Of a stretch of 64,000 nucleotides of DNA, positions 9,701-17,456 are shown piece after piece. The notes under the pieces are model-generated. The model searched no databases. It worked only from the letters and a program-made list of their open reading frames with translations, and was not told the origin of the DNA. The translations under genes and the position numbers were made by a program. The stretch's first letter is position 1; every line of letters begins with the position of its first letter. This DNA comes from Lachnospiraceae bacterium (GTDB lineage: Bacteria; Bacillota; Clostridia; Lachnospirales; Lachnospiraceae): assembly GCA_014804365.1 (NCBI GenBank), contig JAAUZX010000014.1, positions 16,118 to 80,117 of the forward strand, read 5' to 3'.

Positions 9701-11369
9701 TTGGTGTGATATCCGCAAATGGAAAATCTTCATCTTTGCTCGCAGCATTATTCCATGTTTTAAAATCATTCATATCAATTTCAACATGAAATACTTTATA
9801 ACCATCTACATCCGAATTTTCGGCCCATTCCGTTGTTGAGTAATCAGAACCCTGTTTTCCCGTAACCCAAGTCCAACCTGTTCCGCTCTTCAATGCGCCC
9901 ATAGCCGTCATTTTTCCAAAATCTTCCCCAACACTATTCTCAGGGAAGTACAGGTCATAGCTCATGACAACCTTCTCACTGATTGTTTTCGCAAATTCAT
10001 CTTCAAGGTTAATCGCCATTTTGAAAATATCCGCCCATTCACTGGTTCCGGATAAATCAGCAGTTATCTTGATTGCCTTATTGCCTTCTGCAAGTTGTGC
10101 CAGTTCTACAAGTGTTTTGCCGTCTTCACCTTTAGACACTTCACCGAATTGACTTCCTGCCACATCCACAACGTCTTCAAGGTTTTTCACGTCGTTGAAA
10201 TCATTCGTATAGAAAACATCTTCAACATCTGGTTCTTCCGGCTCCTCATTCCCGGAATCAGAGGAAGTATCCTTTAAAACTACGTTGTCAATATACAGCT
10301 TACCATTATAGGTACTTGTGTCTCCTACAACCTTTAATGAAACCGCTCTTAATGACGTAAGCTCTTTAATTTCCCAAGACTCACTCGCATTACCTGTGTT
10401 ACCTGTTATATCAACTGAAATATGAATCTTGCTATACCCTTCAATATCACAGAGTACCAGATCTTGCGCTGTAATAGCAAAATCCTCATCTGCTACAAGC
10501 CACTCCCAGTCATCCCCATTATTAAGTACAGTCTGTACTTTCATGGTTCCAAAATCACTTATACTGCCCTCTTCTACAGCCTCAACGTCTTCATCTCCGT
10601 CAACTGTACTGTTCGGGAAATAGATGTCGTAACTCATTGTCATCTTTTCTTTGACCGGCGTTTCATATGCCTGTCCCAAAGCATAAGATGTCGTGAAAGC
10701 TTCTTCCCAGCTATCCTTTCCTTCCAAAGCCACATTATATTCCATGGCATTATTACCGTCGGCTAATTCTACCACAGTACCCGTTTTTTTGCCATCATCC
10801 GATTGGTCACCTACTGATGCAGAATCAAAATCATTCTCATAAATAATCTTGCCTTCTACATCTTCCTCCGCATCAGACGAAGCAGCCGCGTACACTTTAC
10901 GAGCCTTCTTTACTACCGAAGGCTTGTCTTCTTTCTTATCCTTCTCATCATCAGCCTTGACATCAGAGTCATCTTCCTGATCCGTGCTATCGTCCTCCGT
11001 CTTTGAGTCCTCATCAGGAGCATTTACGTCTTCTCCCTCTGTCTCGTCAAGGTCATTTGTACCTTCCTCCGCTTCATTTCCGGCATTTTCGTCTGCCGGG
11101 CTTCCGCCAGCCGAATTGTCCTGTGAGGAATCATCATCTTTGGAATTCACATCCTCAAAATCTTCGTCTTGGTTTTTTCCGCCTTCCGTCTCGTCCGGTT
11201 CCGCCACTTCCGCAGAATCTTGTTCAGTTGTATTCTCCTGAACATTCATTCCCACTTCCTGTGCCATAGCCGTGACAGAAAGCTGAGGAACCGAAGTTGC
11301 CATAATAGATGCCGCCATTGCAATGGACAGGCTTCTATTAAAGATTCTTCTCATCTTTCCTATCACCAT
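3720..11369 (-). CDS. Giant secreted GH26 endo-beta-1,4-mannanase with multiple CBMs
   Basis: Predicted extracellular mannan-degrading enzyme of 2549 residues. In order: signal peptide (about 1-36, ending AMAQ); Asp/Glu-rich low-complexity linker (about 45-160); four tandem beta-sandwich modules beginning near residues 175, 388, 605 and 802 and closing with a DLYLDNLEV-like strand (CBM27-like); a divergent fifth module near 1000-1190; the GH26 catalytic domain (about 1215-1590); an Ig-like spacer; a CBM23-like module (about 1740-1920); and about seven Ig-type repeats of roughly 75 residues each to the C-terminus. Predicted acid/base is E1413 in RPLHENTGSW and nucleophile is E1523 in ITETGV; the 110-residue gap fits GH26. 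There is no LPXTG signal or C-terminal membrane anchor. GAAGGGAGAG precedes the start. The protein is far longer than typical GH26 enzymes. GH26 identity is secure; CBM family labels are tentative. Confidence 0.93.
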   Translation of the reverse strand: MVIGKMRRIFNRSLSIAMAASIMATSVPQLSVTAMAQEVGMNVQENTTEQDSAEVAEPDETEGGKNQDEDFEDVNSKDDDSSQDNSAGGSPADENAGNEAEEGTNDLDETEGEDVNAPDEDSKTEDDSTDQEDDSDVKADDEKDKKEDKPSVVKKARKVYAAASSDAEEDVEGKIIYENDFDSASVGDQSDDGKKTGTVVELADGNNAMEYNVALEGKDSWEEAFTTSYALGQAYETPVKEKMTMSYDIYFPNSTVDGDEDVEAVEEGSISDFGTMKVQTVLNNGDDWEWLVADEDFAITAQDLVLCDIEGYSKIHISVDITGNTGNASESWEIKELTSLRAVSLKVVGDTSTYNGKLYIDNVVLKDTSSDSGNEEPEEPDVEDVFYTNDFNDVKNLEDVVDVAGSQFGEVSKGEDGKTLVELAQLAEGNKAIKITADLSGTSEWADIFKMAINLEDEFAKTISEKVVMSYDLYFPENSVGEDFGKMTAMGALKSGTGWTWVTGKQGSDYSTTEWAENSDVDGYKVFHVEIDMNDFKTWNNAASKDEDFPFADITPIKAVIPCLAGNTSTYKGDIYLDNLKVKAVGVTDGDDNPDDPGKEDPIEGELIYKNNFDSLESLEGVLTENAEGATPEIATLANGNKAVKYSVKLSGKEWEDIFKAEFKVSPSYDKTISDKVVMSYDIYFPKDSAGENFDSMKAQAALKCGEGWKWVSQKSWPAFKTTDLKEDANVPGYQKIHVQIDMSDFAYNGEDYPFENITPIQAVIPCFAGSGSTYEGDLYLDNLEVIAVSKSEEEDPPAASKELIYENNFNSLSDITGVLSENVSGANPTLAELATDNKAVKYSVKLSGSGWDDIFKAQFNLTTSYTKKIAEKVVMSYDVYFPADKVGTGFDSMKAQAALSCGNWTWATAKSIPEFTTTKLVEDDSVPGYKKVHVEIDMTDFETYDNDLKANKPYPFENITPIQAVIPCFVGSGSTYEGDLYLDNLEVWAVNESGSDIPEPTEDLFLNLDTSNWEVSANSYQYTGESKIKNETVGDKMFLVASMDYSADTSHDWSEAKFEYTHPETVDTLQGYNAFKADVYYKPADKKTGSFGIQLYASIPDIKCDAALPAGEPANISGLEGYYKAEFVLNNRFPAGAFTNLTFGFVGKNTDFVGDVYLDNMRFTKVTVEDAEDVYVDSTILPVKGPGIQVADDGRSIRTASGKQFAIAEEVEMVDAGATMATQKLYAYLKAVGESDSVIFGHQNDTHHKAGSKGDGFTNSDTKDLTGSIAGVVGIDTLSLTGNEASTWDTSEAERIAKVAEITREAAAEGAIITLSAHMPNFELIDQRVKKYEASGKTGNTNETLGYWEVNGEKQYNFSGYTPGTTSGNIVPRIMPGQDLNYLYTDYLDLIADYAKAVEEYDITILFRPLHENTGSWFWWGAAFCDEQAYINLYRYTVDYLKETRDVHNIIYVYGPGSEAANVSEYSARYPGDAYVDMIGYDLYHQNPSQENEAGYLQSIKKQNTILRDFATAHNKLYAITETGVADKDAAGKDIALQRTGNTVMDWYMQLLDEISNDGVSYFLVWANFGENGSFYLPYAVEKKEDGYLHGHEMMDEFIRFYNDGRSVFATDMNSGFKNVSGVTNTTKENDVSGYFIAPQSGDRILPDENNPKTRIAAKVSGVDSKAEDLSVQFVVSTEFDEVILKAAYNEEEAVWEAELKDSALVSMGEAMGTITLLVNNEKISEISARFNMVEAEQDDMVPEDFEGYNGNSQQLGLTWATNKASGSEITLSLTNDSEKVFGGDYGLQMDITLAASDAWAGATKSFVADWSDGNALEFYTIPETNGQKIVVQVTAGNQVFEVYLQEFDSYTDNAANGFPVKVTIPFSAFVGRDSKDAKLDPSKIESIGLWCNAIAKEGVEFPLSTTLYYDEFKVVTTDKTAVDFAPTAYKGIWFKEIPAQTYTGKAIKPDVQVYDDAKLLTPKKDYTVSYKNNTKAGDADVIIKGKGNYSETITGHFKILEKEIGELTITAPEYIIYNGREQNIAVTVKDGKKKLGTKNDYTQVITFDDGSGQTAEVQKAKEEGTYKIKITMKGNYTGETELTCKVVKDKDLLSKATVTIPKSLDYDDGKEVKFEESQIVVKLKGKVIPQTEEDEDGTVNNYVVSYDNNKQVGTASVVITAGPDSKYVGSVRKTFTIKGKVFSTNTIEITGFETKLPYTGKAVYQNPVLKDKTTESEEPLEKNVDYRIAYVKQHVNAGTVTMTITGLGKYSGTIKKNFTIEKVALNGNMLQRKEITVKQNRAGATPDVELVYEGRTLIKDRDYKLTYTGNKNTTSETKKAWINIAGKGNFKGSLKKAVELKIEPKSWDSGEITVEVPDMKYSSSKARYTPNPVVYDNGKKLTKNKDYTVAYASNTKEDIGDITADEWQSHTAKVIITLSGSDYVVGEAGEAKEFEFRITGKMISEAKVKIKPEKKQFFSQYGTELEKDDLIVTYKNNPVGDDEYDIVSYSKNDKKGKATLVLAGKGQYGGTKKVTFTINARGMETNLAEEFKNVVAEITALMMEALD
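8395..9585 (-). repeat. Tandem near-identical CBM coding modules in the GH26 gene
   Basis: Modules 3 and 4 of the mannanase (roughly 9000-9585 and 8395-8980) match closely at DNA level. For example, 8411-8507 and 9016-9112 share long identical runs encoding AVIPCF and the YEGDLYLDNLEV strand. This points to a recent in-frame duplication. Modules 1 and 2 are more diverged relatives. Confidence 0.8.
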
Positions 11370-11921
11370 ATTCTACTCTCTCCCTTCTTAAAAATAAAAT
11401 GACACTACACAAAATGTATAACTTTAAAATAACATAATATTCGCTTAATTTATATTGATTTTTTAGCTAAATAAAAAAGTTATTTTTGTTTATATCTCAC
11501 AAATATATTTTGCATTTTATTAATCAAACAAATATACTGTATTTGTTTTAATAAGTTTTCCGATGCCCATAGATATATAAAAATCGTGTATATATTGCAA
11601 TTTTCATATATTTTCACATATGACGCTCCTTCTACATCCGAACCTGTTTAAAATTGCTATATATTTTATATTGTTTATTAATATAAGCTAAACACGTATA
11701 TTGATTTACTTAAAGCAATTGTTTGTTATAGCATACCCATCGAAGCGGCGCTATCTTCCGTCTGCCGTGTGTCACTGTTGCTTATGTCCGCAGTATATTT
11801 ATCCTATTTTTTCTATGCTGTTTTGCTAATTTATCTTGTCTTTTGCTTTAATTAATTATATTATTAGATTAAAATTAATTGGACGAGGATTGATACGAAT
11901 TATACTACAAGGAGTTTCACT
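11370..11921. promoter_or_regulatory. AT-rich divergent control region for GH26 and GH36
   Basis: 552 bp without a convincing ORF. On the minus strand a candidate -10 (TATTAT, 11434-11439) is followed after 8 nt by AAAGTTA (11419-11425), a heptamer also found downstream of the -10 boxes of the importer and epimerase operons. No good -35 was found for GH26. The GH36 promoter is listed separately. A GC-richer patch at about 11740-11800 holds nothing I can identify. Confidence 0.5.
11836..11864 (+). promoter_or_regulatory. Candidate sigma-A promoter of GH36 gene
   Basis: TTGTCT (11836-11841), 17-bp spacer, TATTAT (11859-11864), with the start codon about 58 bp downstream. The ribosome site AAGGAG lies 7 nt before the ATG. 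Confidence 0.5.
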
Positions 11922-14132
11922 ATGAATATTACCTATCAAGAACGGAACAGAATCTTTAAACTGGATACAGCGCATACAAGCTACTGCATCGGTATCGTGG
12001 ACAAAGAAAATTTTGTCGGACATATTTATTATGGAAGAAAGCTGACGGAAGATAATCTGGCATATCTGATGCGCACGGAGGAACCTCCTTATGTTCCATC
12101 CGAGAACAACAGGGATAGAACTTCCTTTTTAGATACATTTCCTATGGAATACACAGGCAGCGACCTGGGGGATTATCGCGAGGGAACACTTGAGGTCAGA
12201 ACCACGAGTGGTCACACAGGTGTGTCTCTGTCCTACTTATCCCACAGAATCTACGATGGCAAGGAGAAGCTTTGCGGACTTCCCGCAACCTTTGGTCAGG
12301 ATCCGGAATGTAAAACGCTTGAGCTGACATGTGAGGATAAGATTTTGCACTTGCAGGTGATTCTTTCCTACAGCATCTTTGCAGACAGTGATGCCATTGC
12401 CCGAAGTGTAAAGATAATAAATAACGCAAAAGAGCCGATCTATCTGACCAAAGTGCTGACGGCATGTATTGACATGGACAATGACGATTACGAGATGATC
12501 ACACTGCATGGCTCCTGGGCGAGGGAACGCGCGATTCAGACAAGACCCGTCACGTTGGGAAAGCAGAGTGTTTCTTCAGTGAGGGGAGAGTCCAGCCATC
12601 AGGAGCACCCTTTCATGGCATGGAAAAAGAGTACGACTACGGAAGAAAGCGGAGACATATACGCAATGAATTTCGTGTATTCGGGTAATTTTCTGGCACA
12701 GATCGAAATGAATCAATTTAGCAGCATACGCGCCATGATGGGAATTCACCCGCATGATTTCTGTTGGAAGCTGGGTGCGGGAGAGAGTTTTCAGGCGCCG
12801 GAAGTGATCTGTGTCTATTCCTCGGAAGGGATTGGCGGCATGACAAGATGCTTCCACGACCTGTACCGCAATCACCTGATACGAGGTGAGTACAAAGACA
12901 AGAAGCGTCCCATTTTGATCAATAACTGGGAGGCGACCTATTTTGATTTCAACACGGAGAAATTATTAAATATTGCCGGACAGGCTTCCAAGCTGGGCAT
13001 TGAGATGCTTGTTATGGATGACGGATGGTTCGGTCACAGAAATGACGACAATACGAGTCTGGGCGACTGGCAAGTCAATGAGGAGAAAATTGGCGGCGGT
13101 CTAAAATATCTGGTGGACGAAGTGAACAAACTCGGCATGAAGTTCGGTATCTGGTTTGAGCCCGAGATGATCTCGCCGGACTCCGATCTTTACCAAAAAC
13201 ACCCCGACTGGGCGATTGCCATTCCGGGCAGGATGGGCAGTCTTGCCCGAAACCAGTATGTGCTCGACCTGACCAGACAAGAAGTGCGGGATTATGTGTA
13301 TGAGATGTTTGCTGCGATTCTTCGCAGCGCCAATATCGAATATGTTAAGTGGGATATGAACAGACAGTTGAGCGACCCCGGAAGTTACGGACTTCCTGCC
13401 GACAGGCAGGGAGAACTTTTCCACAGACAGGTACTGGCTGTCTATGAGCTGCAGGACAGAATGACAAGAGAGTTTCCTCATTTGCTGTTGGAGAACTGCT
13501 CCGGCGGCGGTGCCAGATTCGATGCGGGCATGTTGTACTACAGTCCGCAGATTTGGTGCTCCGATGACACCGATGCGATAGAAAGACTTTCGATTCAGGC
13601 GGGCACGGCGATGATCTATCCACTATCCACTATGGGAGCTCATGTGTCCGATTGCCCGAACCATACAGTGGGCAGAGTAACGCCTTTTGAGACGAGAGGT
13701 TATGTAGCGCTGGCCGGAACGTTTGGCTATGAATTGGATGTCACGAAGATATCCGAGGAGGATCGAAACCTGATCCCGAAGCAGGTCGCCATGTATCATC
13801 AGTACAATGACTTAATCAGAAGCGGCGACTATTATCGTATCGCACACTACGCGGATAATCATTATTATGACTGTTATGAGGTGGTGGCGAAAGATAAGAG
13901 CGAAGCGCTTGTTACCTATATCCAGATACTTAACAGACCGAATTACCACAGCAGGCGCATTCACATTCCGGGACTTGATCCCAAGAGAACATATGAGATA
14001 GTCAACGCGGAAGACTGGCCGGAGATGAAACAGACCGAATACAAGGGTGATACGCTGCATTATGCCGGCATCAACATTCCGCCGCTGTGGGGTGATTTCA
14101 AGGGCAGATTGATGCACTTGAAAGCCATATAA
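11922..14132 (+). CDS. GH36 alpha-galactosidase (mannan locus)
   Basis: Cytoplasmic alpha-galactosidase of 736 residues, the usual size for tetrameric AgaA-type GH36 enzymes. An N-terminal beta-sandwich leads into the TIM barrel with DDGWFG, GIWFEPEM, YVKWDMN and WCSDDTDA. Predicted nucleophile is D478 and acid/base is D548, the same positions as in Geobacillus AgaA (from family knowledge). No signal peptide, so it acts on imported galactosylated manno-oligosaccharides. It is transcribed divergently from the GH26 mannanase, with a shared 552-bp control region. A second, longer GH36 lies at 54135-56513 in an operon with its own transporter, so this copy is the better candidate for removing galactose from mannan fragments; that assignment is inference. 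Confidence 0.93.
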   Translation: MNITYQERNRIFKLDTAHTSYCIGIVDKENFVGHIYYGRKLTEDNLAYLMRTEEPPYVPSENNRDRTSFLDTFPMEYTGSDLGDYREGTLEVRTTSGHTGVSLSYLSHRIYDGKEKLCGLPATFGQDPECKTLELTCEDKILHLQVILSYSIFADSDAIARSVKIINNAKEPIYLTKVLTACIDMDNDDYEMITLHGSWARERAIQTRPVTLGKQSVSSVRGESSHQEHPFMAWKKSTTTEESGDIYAMNFVYSGNFLAQIEMNQFSSIRAMMGIHPHDFCWKLGAGESFQAPEVICVYSSEGIGGMTRCFHDLYRNHLIRGEYKDKKRPILINNWEATYFDFNTEKLLNIAGQASKLGIEMLVMDDGWFGHRNDDNTSLGDWQVNEEKIGGGLKYLVDEVNKLGMKFGIWFEPEMISPDSDLYQKHPDWAIAIPGRMGSLARNQYVLDLTRQEVRDYVYEMFAAILRSANIEYVKWDMNRQLSDPGSYGLPADRQGELFHRQVLAVYELQDRMTREFPHLLLENCSGGGARFDAGMLYYSPQIWCSDDTDAIERLSIQAGTAMIYPLSTMGAHVSDCPNHTVGRVTPFETRGYVALAGTFGYELDVTKISEEDRNLIPKQVAMYHQYNDLIRSGDYYRIAHYADNHYYDCYEVVAKDKSEALVTYIQILNRPNYHSRRIHIPGLDPKRTYEIVNAEDWPEMKQTEYKGDTLHYAGINIPPLWGDFKGRLMHLKAI

Positions 14133-14152
14133 GTGTCAAACAGAAAACATAA

Positions 14153-14177
14153 GGCAGCCTCCGTTGCGATGGCTGCC
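14153..14177. terminator. Weak terminator between convergent genes
   Basis: GGCAGCC at 14153-14159 pairs with GGCTGCC at 14171-14177 across an 11-nt loop. T-richness is poor on the plus side and moderate (TTATGTTTT) on the minus side. Confidence 0.5.
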
Positions 14178-14222
14178 CTATAGATTGACTGTTTAGACAT
14201 GTATTGAAATGTTTTTTTCTGT

Positions 14223-14432
14223 TCAACCTACGATCCCGTCATCTTCCGGCATAATCACCGCCGCCACCAGATAGATCACCAGACCCGTTCCGCAGCTTAC
14301 CAGAGAACACAGCAGCCACACGAGACGAATCAATGTAGGGTCCACATTCAGATACTCCCCGATTCCTCCGCACACACCGCATATTGTCCTGTTTGTCCGT
14401 GAACGCATTAATCTCCTATAGTCATTACTCAT
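14223..14432 (-). CDS. PspC-domain small membrane protein
   Basis: A 69-residue protein made almost entirely of a PspC domain. The N-terminal RLMRSRTNRTICGVCGGIGEY segment leads into two hydrophobic stretches (VDPTLIRLVWLLCSL and GLVIYLVAAVIMP). PspC proteins sit in the inner membrane and take part in envelope-stress responses in other bacteria. It is the last gene of the PadR-DUF1700-DUF4097 cluster, 52 bp after the DUF4097 stop, with its own AGGAGG-like site. The position supports an envelope-stress role but the exact function is unknown. Confidence 0.85.
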   Translation of the reverse strand: MSNDYRRLMRSRTNRTICGVCGGIGEYLNVDPTLIRLVWLLCSLVSCGTGLVIYLVAAVIMPEDDGIVG

Positions 14433-14484
14433 AACTTTTTCCTCCTATTGACTAGTTTAGTCATTCCTTATTTTCCTACCGTTT

Positions 14485-15540
14485 TCATTCCGCAAAATCC
14501 ACATGCACATTTCCCATAGAGCACTCGATCTTATAAGTACTGCTGCTCCCGTTGGAAATATTCACTTCATCCGCCAATCCCGTATAGCTGCGGCTTCCCA
14601 CACGCACATTTCCCATAGAGCATTCGATTTCATAATTGTGATCTTCCTCCGCATCGTCCAGGCTCAATTGCACATCGCCCATGCCGCAATCGATGTCCAT
14701 ATTCCCGCTGAACAGCCCGGTCAGTTCCGCCTTGCCCATGCCAAGCTCAAGGTCTGTCTCCCGCGCCACCTGTGCACCGTCAATATGCAGTTCTCCCGCA
14801 CCCACATCCAGATCCAGCTCGCCTGCACTTAGTGCATCCAATGTAATCCGTCCCGCGCCGACCGACATTCCTATGCTGTCCGCTGCCGTAAGGCCGTCGA
14901 TGCTGCATGCACCTGCACCCACCTCAATATCTATTTCACGCGCCTCCAGACCGACCGAATCCATGCTGCCGGCTCCTATTTCGATGTCCATGTATTCCGG
15001 ATTAGTCCCCTTCGGCAGATAAAGATATACCTTAGCCTCCGTCTTAACCGTAATGCCATTCCCCGACCAGTTCCACACACCACGCCCCGTTCTGTGTAAC
15101 ATCCTCAGGGTATCTCCGTCCTCCACGATGTAGCGGAAATTTTTCGTATTCCCGGTCATACGGATCCCGACATGATCTCCCGTCGTTTCCATAATGTGAA
15201 GTTCACACGCGCCCAGCTCCATGTAAAGCGAGCGAAGAGTATCTGCCGTCAATTCCAGTTCTACTTCCCCGTCCTTTTCACTGATACGGTTCCACTTCTC
15301 ATATTTCGACCAGTTAAAGTCATCGTCCCAATCATCGTCCCAGCCGAACCCAAACCGCAGGCCGCCGCCTGTACGGGTATAATGAAAAGGAATCCCCGTT
15401 ATGCCCATAACATCCACGTCTCTCAACACCCTGAAGCCGCCAAACATCGCCGCTATGCCGCAGATCAGACAGCCGATGATAAAAAAGACCAGTGCCGTCA
15501 TCAGACACCCTTTTGTAAACTTACTCATTCCTGTTTTCAT
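14485..15540 (-). CDS. DUF4097 beta-helix-like protein
   Basis: A 351-residue protein with one N-terminal membrane helix (about 10-35, CLMTALVFFIIGCLICGIAA) followed by a repetitive domain. Strand-like units such as IEIGAGSMD, IEVGAGACS, LDVGAGELH and IECSMGNVRV recur about every 20 residues, which is the DUF4097/DUF4098 putative-adhesin fold. The start ATG overlaps the stop of the DUF1700 gene by 4 bp, implying translational coupling. It is probably an envelope or stress protein with its repeat domain outside the membrane. No enzymatic motif is visible. Confidence 0.85.
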   Translation of the reverse strand: MKTGMSKFTKGCLMTALVFFIIGCLICGIAAMFGGFRVLRDVDVMGITGIPFHYTRTGGGLRFGFGWDDDWDDDFNWSKYEKWNRISEKDGEVELELTADTLRSLYMELGACELHIMETTGDHVGIRMTGNTKNFRYIVEDGDTLRMLHRTGRGVWNWSGNGITVKTEAKVYLYLPKGTNPEYMDIEIGAGSMDSVGLEAREIDIEVGAGACSIDGLTAADSIGMSVGAGRITLDALSAGELDLDVGAGELHIDGAQVARETDLELGMGKAELTGLFSGNMDIDCGMGDVQLSLDDAEEDHNYEIECSMGNVRVGSRSYTGLADEVNISNGSSSTYKIECSMGNVHVDFAE

Positions 15541-16436
15541 GCCCGTGCACCTCCTCTGTTAAAAAGTCTCCGGCATAGAGAGACGATCCCTCTGATAAAC
15601 GCCGGTATTGCCGTTCCGGCCATCAGCACCATCAACCACACAAACACAAGTCCGATGGCAAACAAAATAAACGCCGTTCCTACTAAACTTATTCCGCCCA
15701 AAGGTACGGAGAACAACAGTACGATGCCCGTAATCAGGAGCGCAATTGCAACTACGATTAATCCGATACCCGCAACTAAAAACGCAATGAACACTGCGAA
15801 CAGTGTTGCCAGAAGTCCGACCGCCACTCCGAAGAGTCCTCCCAGCAGTCCGATCCAAATCGGAGAAGTGAGCACTGCCAGAATCACGATCAGCGCGATC
15901 GTCCCGCCCGGCATATCCTGCTTCGGCTGCGTATGCTGACCACCCGAAGGATTTCCGGTGGAATTACCGGCATTCGTCTGCTCATACGGGTTACTGTGTT
16001 TCCTCGTATCCTCTCTGCCTCCGTAGAAGCTGTCCGCACCGCTTCGTTGATAATAACCGCCCTGATAATAAGCATTATCCGCCTGTGCGGTATTACCGCC
16101 TGCCTGCTTGAATGTCTCCGCTCCGTTTCCTGCTGTATCAGCTCTTCCGTTTTGTCCTACATCCTCTGTCCGAATCAACTCATCCCGCGGTGCCTGCGTA
16201 TATCCGCTGAAACCGGACTCCGTGAACTCACCGGTGTTCCCGCCGTCACTCAATCCCGCTTTGATCGTTCTCGCCAGCTCCTCCGGCGTACCCAACGACG
16301 CGATGACACCGCTCTCATTCTCTGCTCCGGCATCGTCGAAGTAATCATTATAATATTGGATGGCTTCATCCCGCTCCGTCGGTAATACATCGCCAAGAAG
16401 CTCTGTCAGACGCCTCATAAACTCTGCTCTATTCAT
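15537..16436 (-). CDS. DUF1700 (HAAS-domain) membrane protein
   Basis: A 299-residue protein. Residues 1-60 (MNRAEFMRRLTELLGDVLP, then the EAIQYYNDYFDDAG helix) are the DUF1700/HAAS helical domain that typically follows PadR genes. A Gln/Asn/Gly-rich linker (about 65-165, with QTNAGNSTGNPSGGQHTQPK) connects to about four close hydrophobic helices ending in a short basic tail. It overlaps the PadR gene by 8 bp and the DUF4097 gene by 4 bp. It is probably a membrane partner of the PadR-controlled system and may interact with the DUF4097 protein; biochemical function is unknown. Confidence 0.85.
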   Translation of the reverse strand: MNRAEFMRRLTELLGDVLPTERDEAIQYYNDYFDDAGAENESGVIASLGTPEELARTIKAGLSDGGNTGEFTESGFSGYTQAPRDELIRTEDVGQNGRADTAGNGAETFKQAGGNTAQADNAYYQGGYYQRSGADSFYGGREDTRKHSNPYEQTNAGNSTGNPSGGQHTQPKQDMPGGTIALIVILAVLTSPIWIGLLGGLFGVAVGLLATLFAVFIAFLVAGIGLIVVAIALLITGIVLLFSVPLGGISLVGTAFILFAIGLVFVWLMVLMAGTAIPAFIRGIVSLCRRLFNRGGARA

Positions 16437-16755
16437 GCTTCAATCCTCCCTCAAAGATACTGTTTAACTTGGCGGAATACCGATACCACTCACTGATATA
16501 CAGATTAAGCTGTGCCCTTCCCTTCTCTGTCACCTTATAGTATCGTCTGTTCCTGCCCGCACATTCCATATCGTAGACTTCCAGACATTCATCCTTCTGC
16601 AGTCTCCTGAGCACGGGATATAACGTGGATTCCGAAATCTCAATGACCTGCCGCACTTCCTGCGTGATCTTATAGCCGTATGTCCCTTCCGGTTCACTGG
16701 ACACTACCGCCAGCACGATCGCATCAAGCAGCGCCGCACCTGTGTTAAAAACCAT
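16429..16755 (-). CDS. PadR-family transcriptional regulator
   Basis: A 108-residue winged-helix repressor. The wing-helix core runs LLDAIVLAVVSSEPEGTYGYKITQEV, then ISESTLYPVLRRLQKDECLEVYD and RNRRYYKVTEKG, and a C-terminal dimerisation helix follows. The start at 16755 is chosen over 16791 because AAAGGAG lies 8 nt upstream. It is first in a four-gene operon whose promoter region is full of TATAATATT palindromes, the expected arrangement for PadR autoregulation. The inducer is not known. Confidence 0.9.
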   Translation of the reverse strand: MVFNTGAALLDAIVLAVVSSEPEGTYGYKITQEVRQVIEISESTLYPVLRRLQKDECLEVYDMECAGRNRRYYKVTEKGRAQLNLYISEWYRYSAKLNSIFEGGLKHE

Positions 16756-16814
16756 GCGATAAACTCCTTTCCTGCTTTTTACATACCTCATAACGAATCA
16801 TCCTCGCATTATGC

Positions 16815-16936
16815 ATCAATAATATTATATGAAGTTACATATGTTGAACATTATAATATTATTGATCTCTATAATATTATATGCTGTATAATATTGTTTC
16901 TGTAGATACTATACGGCATATAATATTGTTTGTCAA
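16815..16936 (-). promoter_or_regulatory. PadR-operon promoter with palindromic operator repeats
   Basis: Promoter TTGACA (16931-16936), 17-bp spacer, TATAGT (16908-16913). Downstream of the predicted start site lies a perfect 15-bp inverted repeat (arms 16815-16829 and 16852-16866, core AATATTATA). Further TATAATATT units occur near 16870, 16888 and 16919, the last inside the promoter spacer. These are likely PadR binding sites. Confidence 0.65.
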
Positions 16937-16989
16937 CATATATTTTTAAGAAATTAAAGTTCGCAAAAACACCTGCAAAAAATTGCGCT

Positions 16990-17219
16990 GGCAGATCGCA
17001 CAAAATGTTCACGCAGTTGTCTTGCGTAGGAATATGAGATTTTCTTAATATTCCGTTCAATACCCAGTAATTTCGGGACAAGGATGTTCCGAAAAGCCCG
17101 ACCTGAGCCCGGATGGCGAATGTCGGGCGGTTACGTCCGCAGCCTCAGTTCAGCCGGAATATTTTAGAAAATCCATATGACGAAGCCGATAACTGCGGGA
17201 ACATTTTGTGTGATCTGCC
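16990..17219. repeat. 230-bp imperfect inverted-repeat element (MITE-like or structured RNA)
   Basis: The outer arms match at 20 of 21 positions (16990-17010 against 17199-17219). The inverted similarity continues inward for about 75 bp per side with interruptions; for example GATTTTCTTAATATTCCG on the left matches GATTTTCTAAAATATTCCG on the right. The GC-rich centre contains its own stem GCCCGAC/GTCGGGC near 17098-17130. No ORF and no clear target-site duplication were seen. Confidence 0.6.
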
Positions 17220-17380
17220 CTCCGTACTTGATGCGCCCTAATCTTTATAGCTTTAAAATCTCTTCTCACACTATATAACGCCATACACACCTCAATATCT
17301 TCACAAGTCGCCATACAGAATCCAAACTGTTCGCGGCGGTCGGTTCCCTGTTGCTCTGCTCATTACCTGATTTCTGGCAC

Positions 17381-17408
17381 AAAAAAAACGGTTTGCCCAC
17401 GCAAACCG
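17381..17408 (-). terminator. Terminator of hyd operon
   Basis: Perfect 8-bp stem CGGTTTGC/GCAAACCG with a 4-nt loop, followed on the minus strand by eight T residues. It lies 48 bp after the hydF stop. The rest of 17220-17456 shows no feature. Confidence 0.95.
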
Positions 17409-17456
17409 CATCGTTGTTTCTTTATTATATTGATCGGATTAGTCACCATCGTTCTG

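Noticed and set aside
11879..11906. TTGGAC-16-TATACT as GH36 promoter
   Set aside because: The transcript would begin within the ribosome site, so the upstream TTGTCT-17-TATTAT pair is preferred.
16869..17081. 70-codon minus-strand frame upstream of the PadR operon
   Set aside because: It overlaps the PadR promoter repeats and the left arm of the inverted-repeat element, and has no ribosome site.
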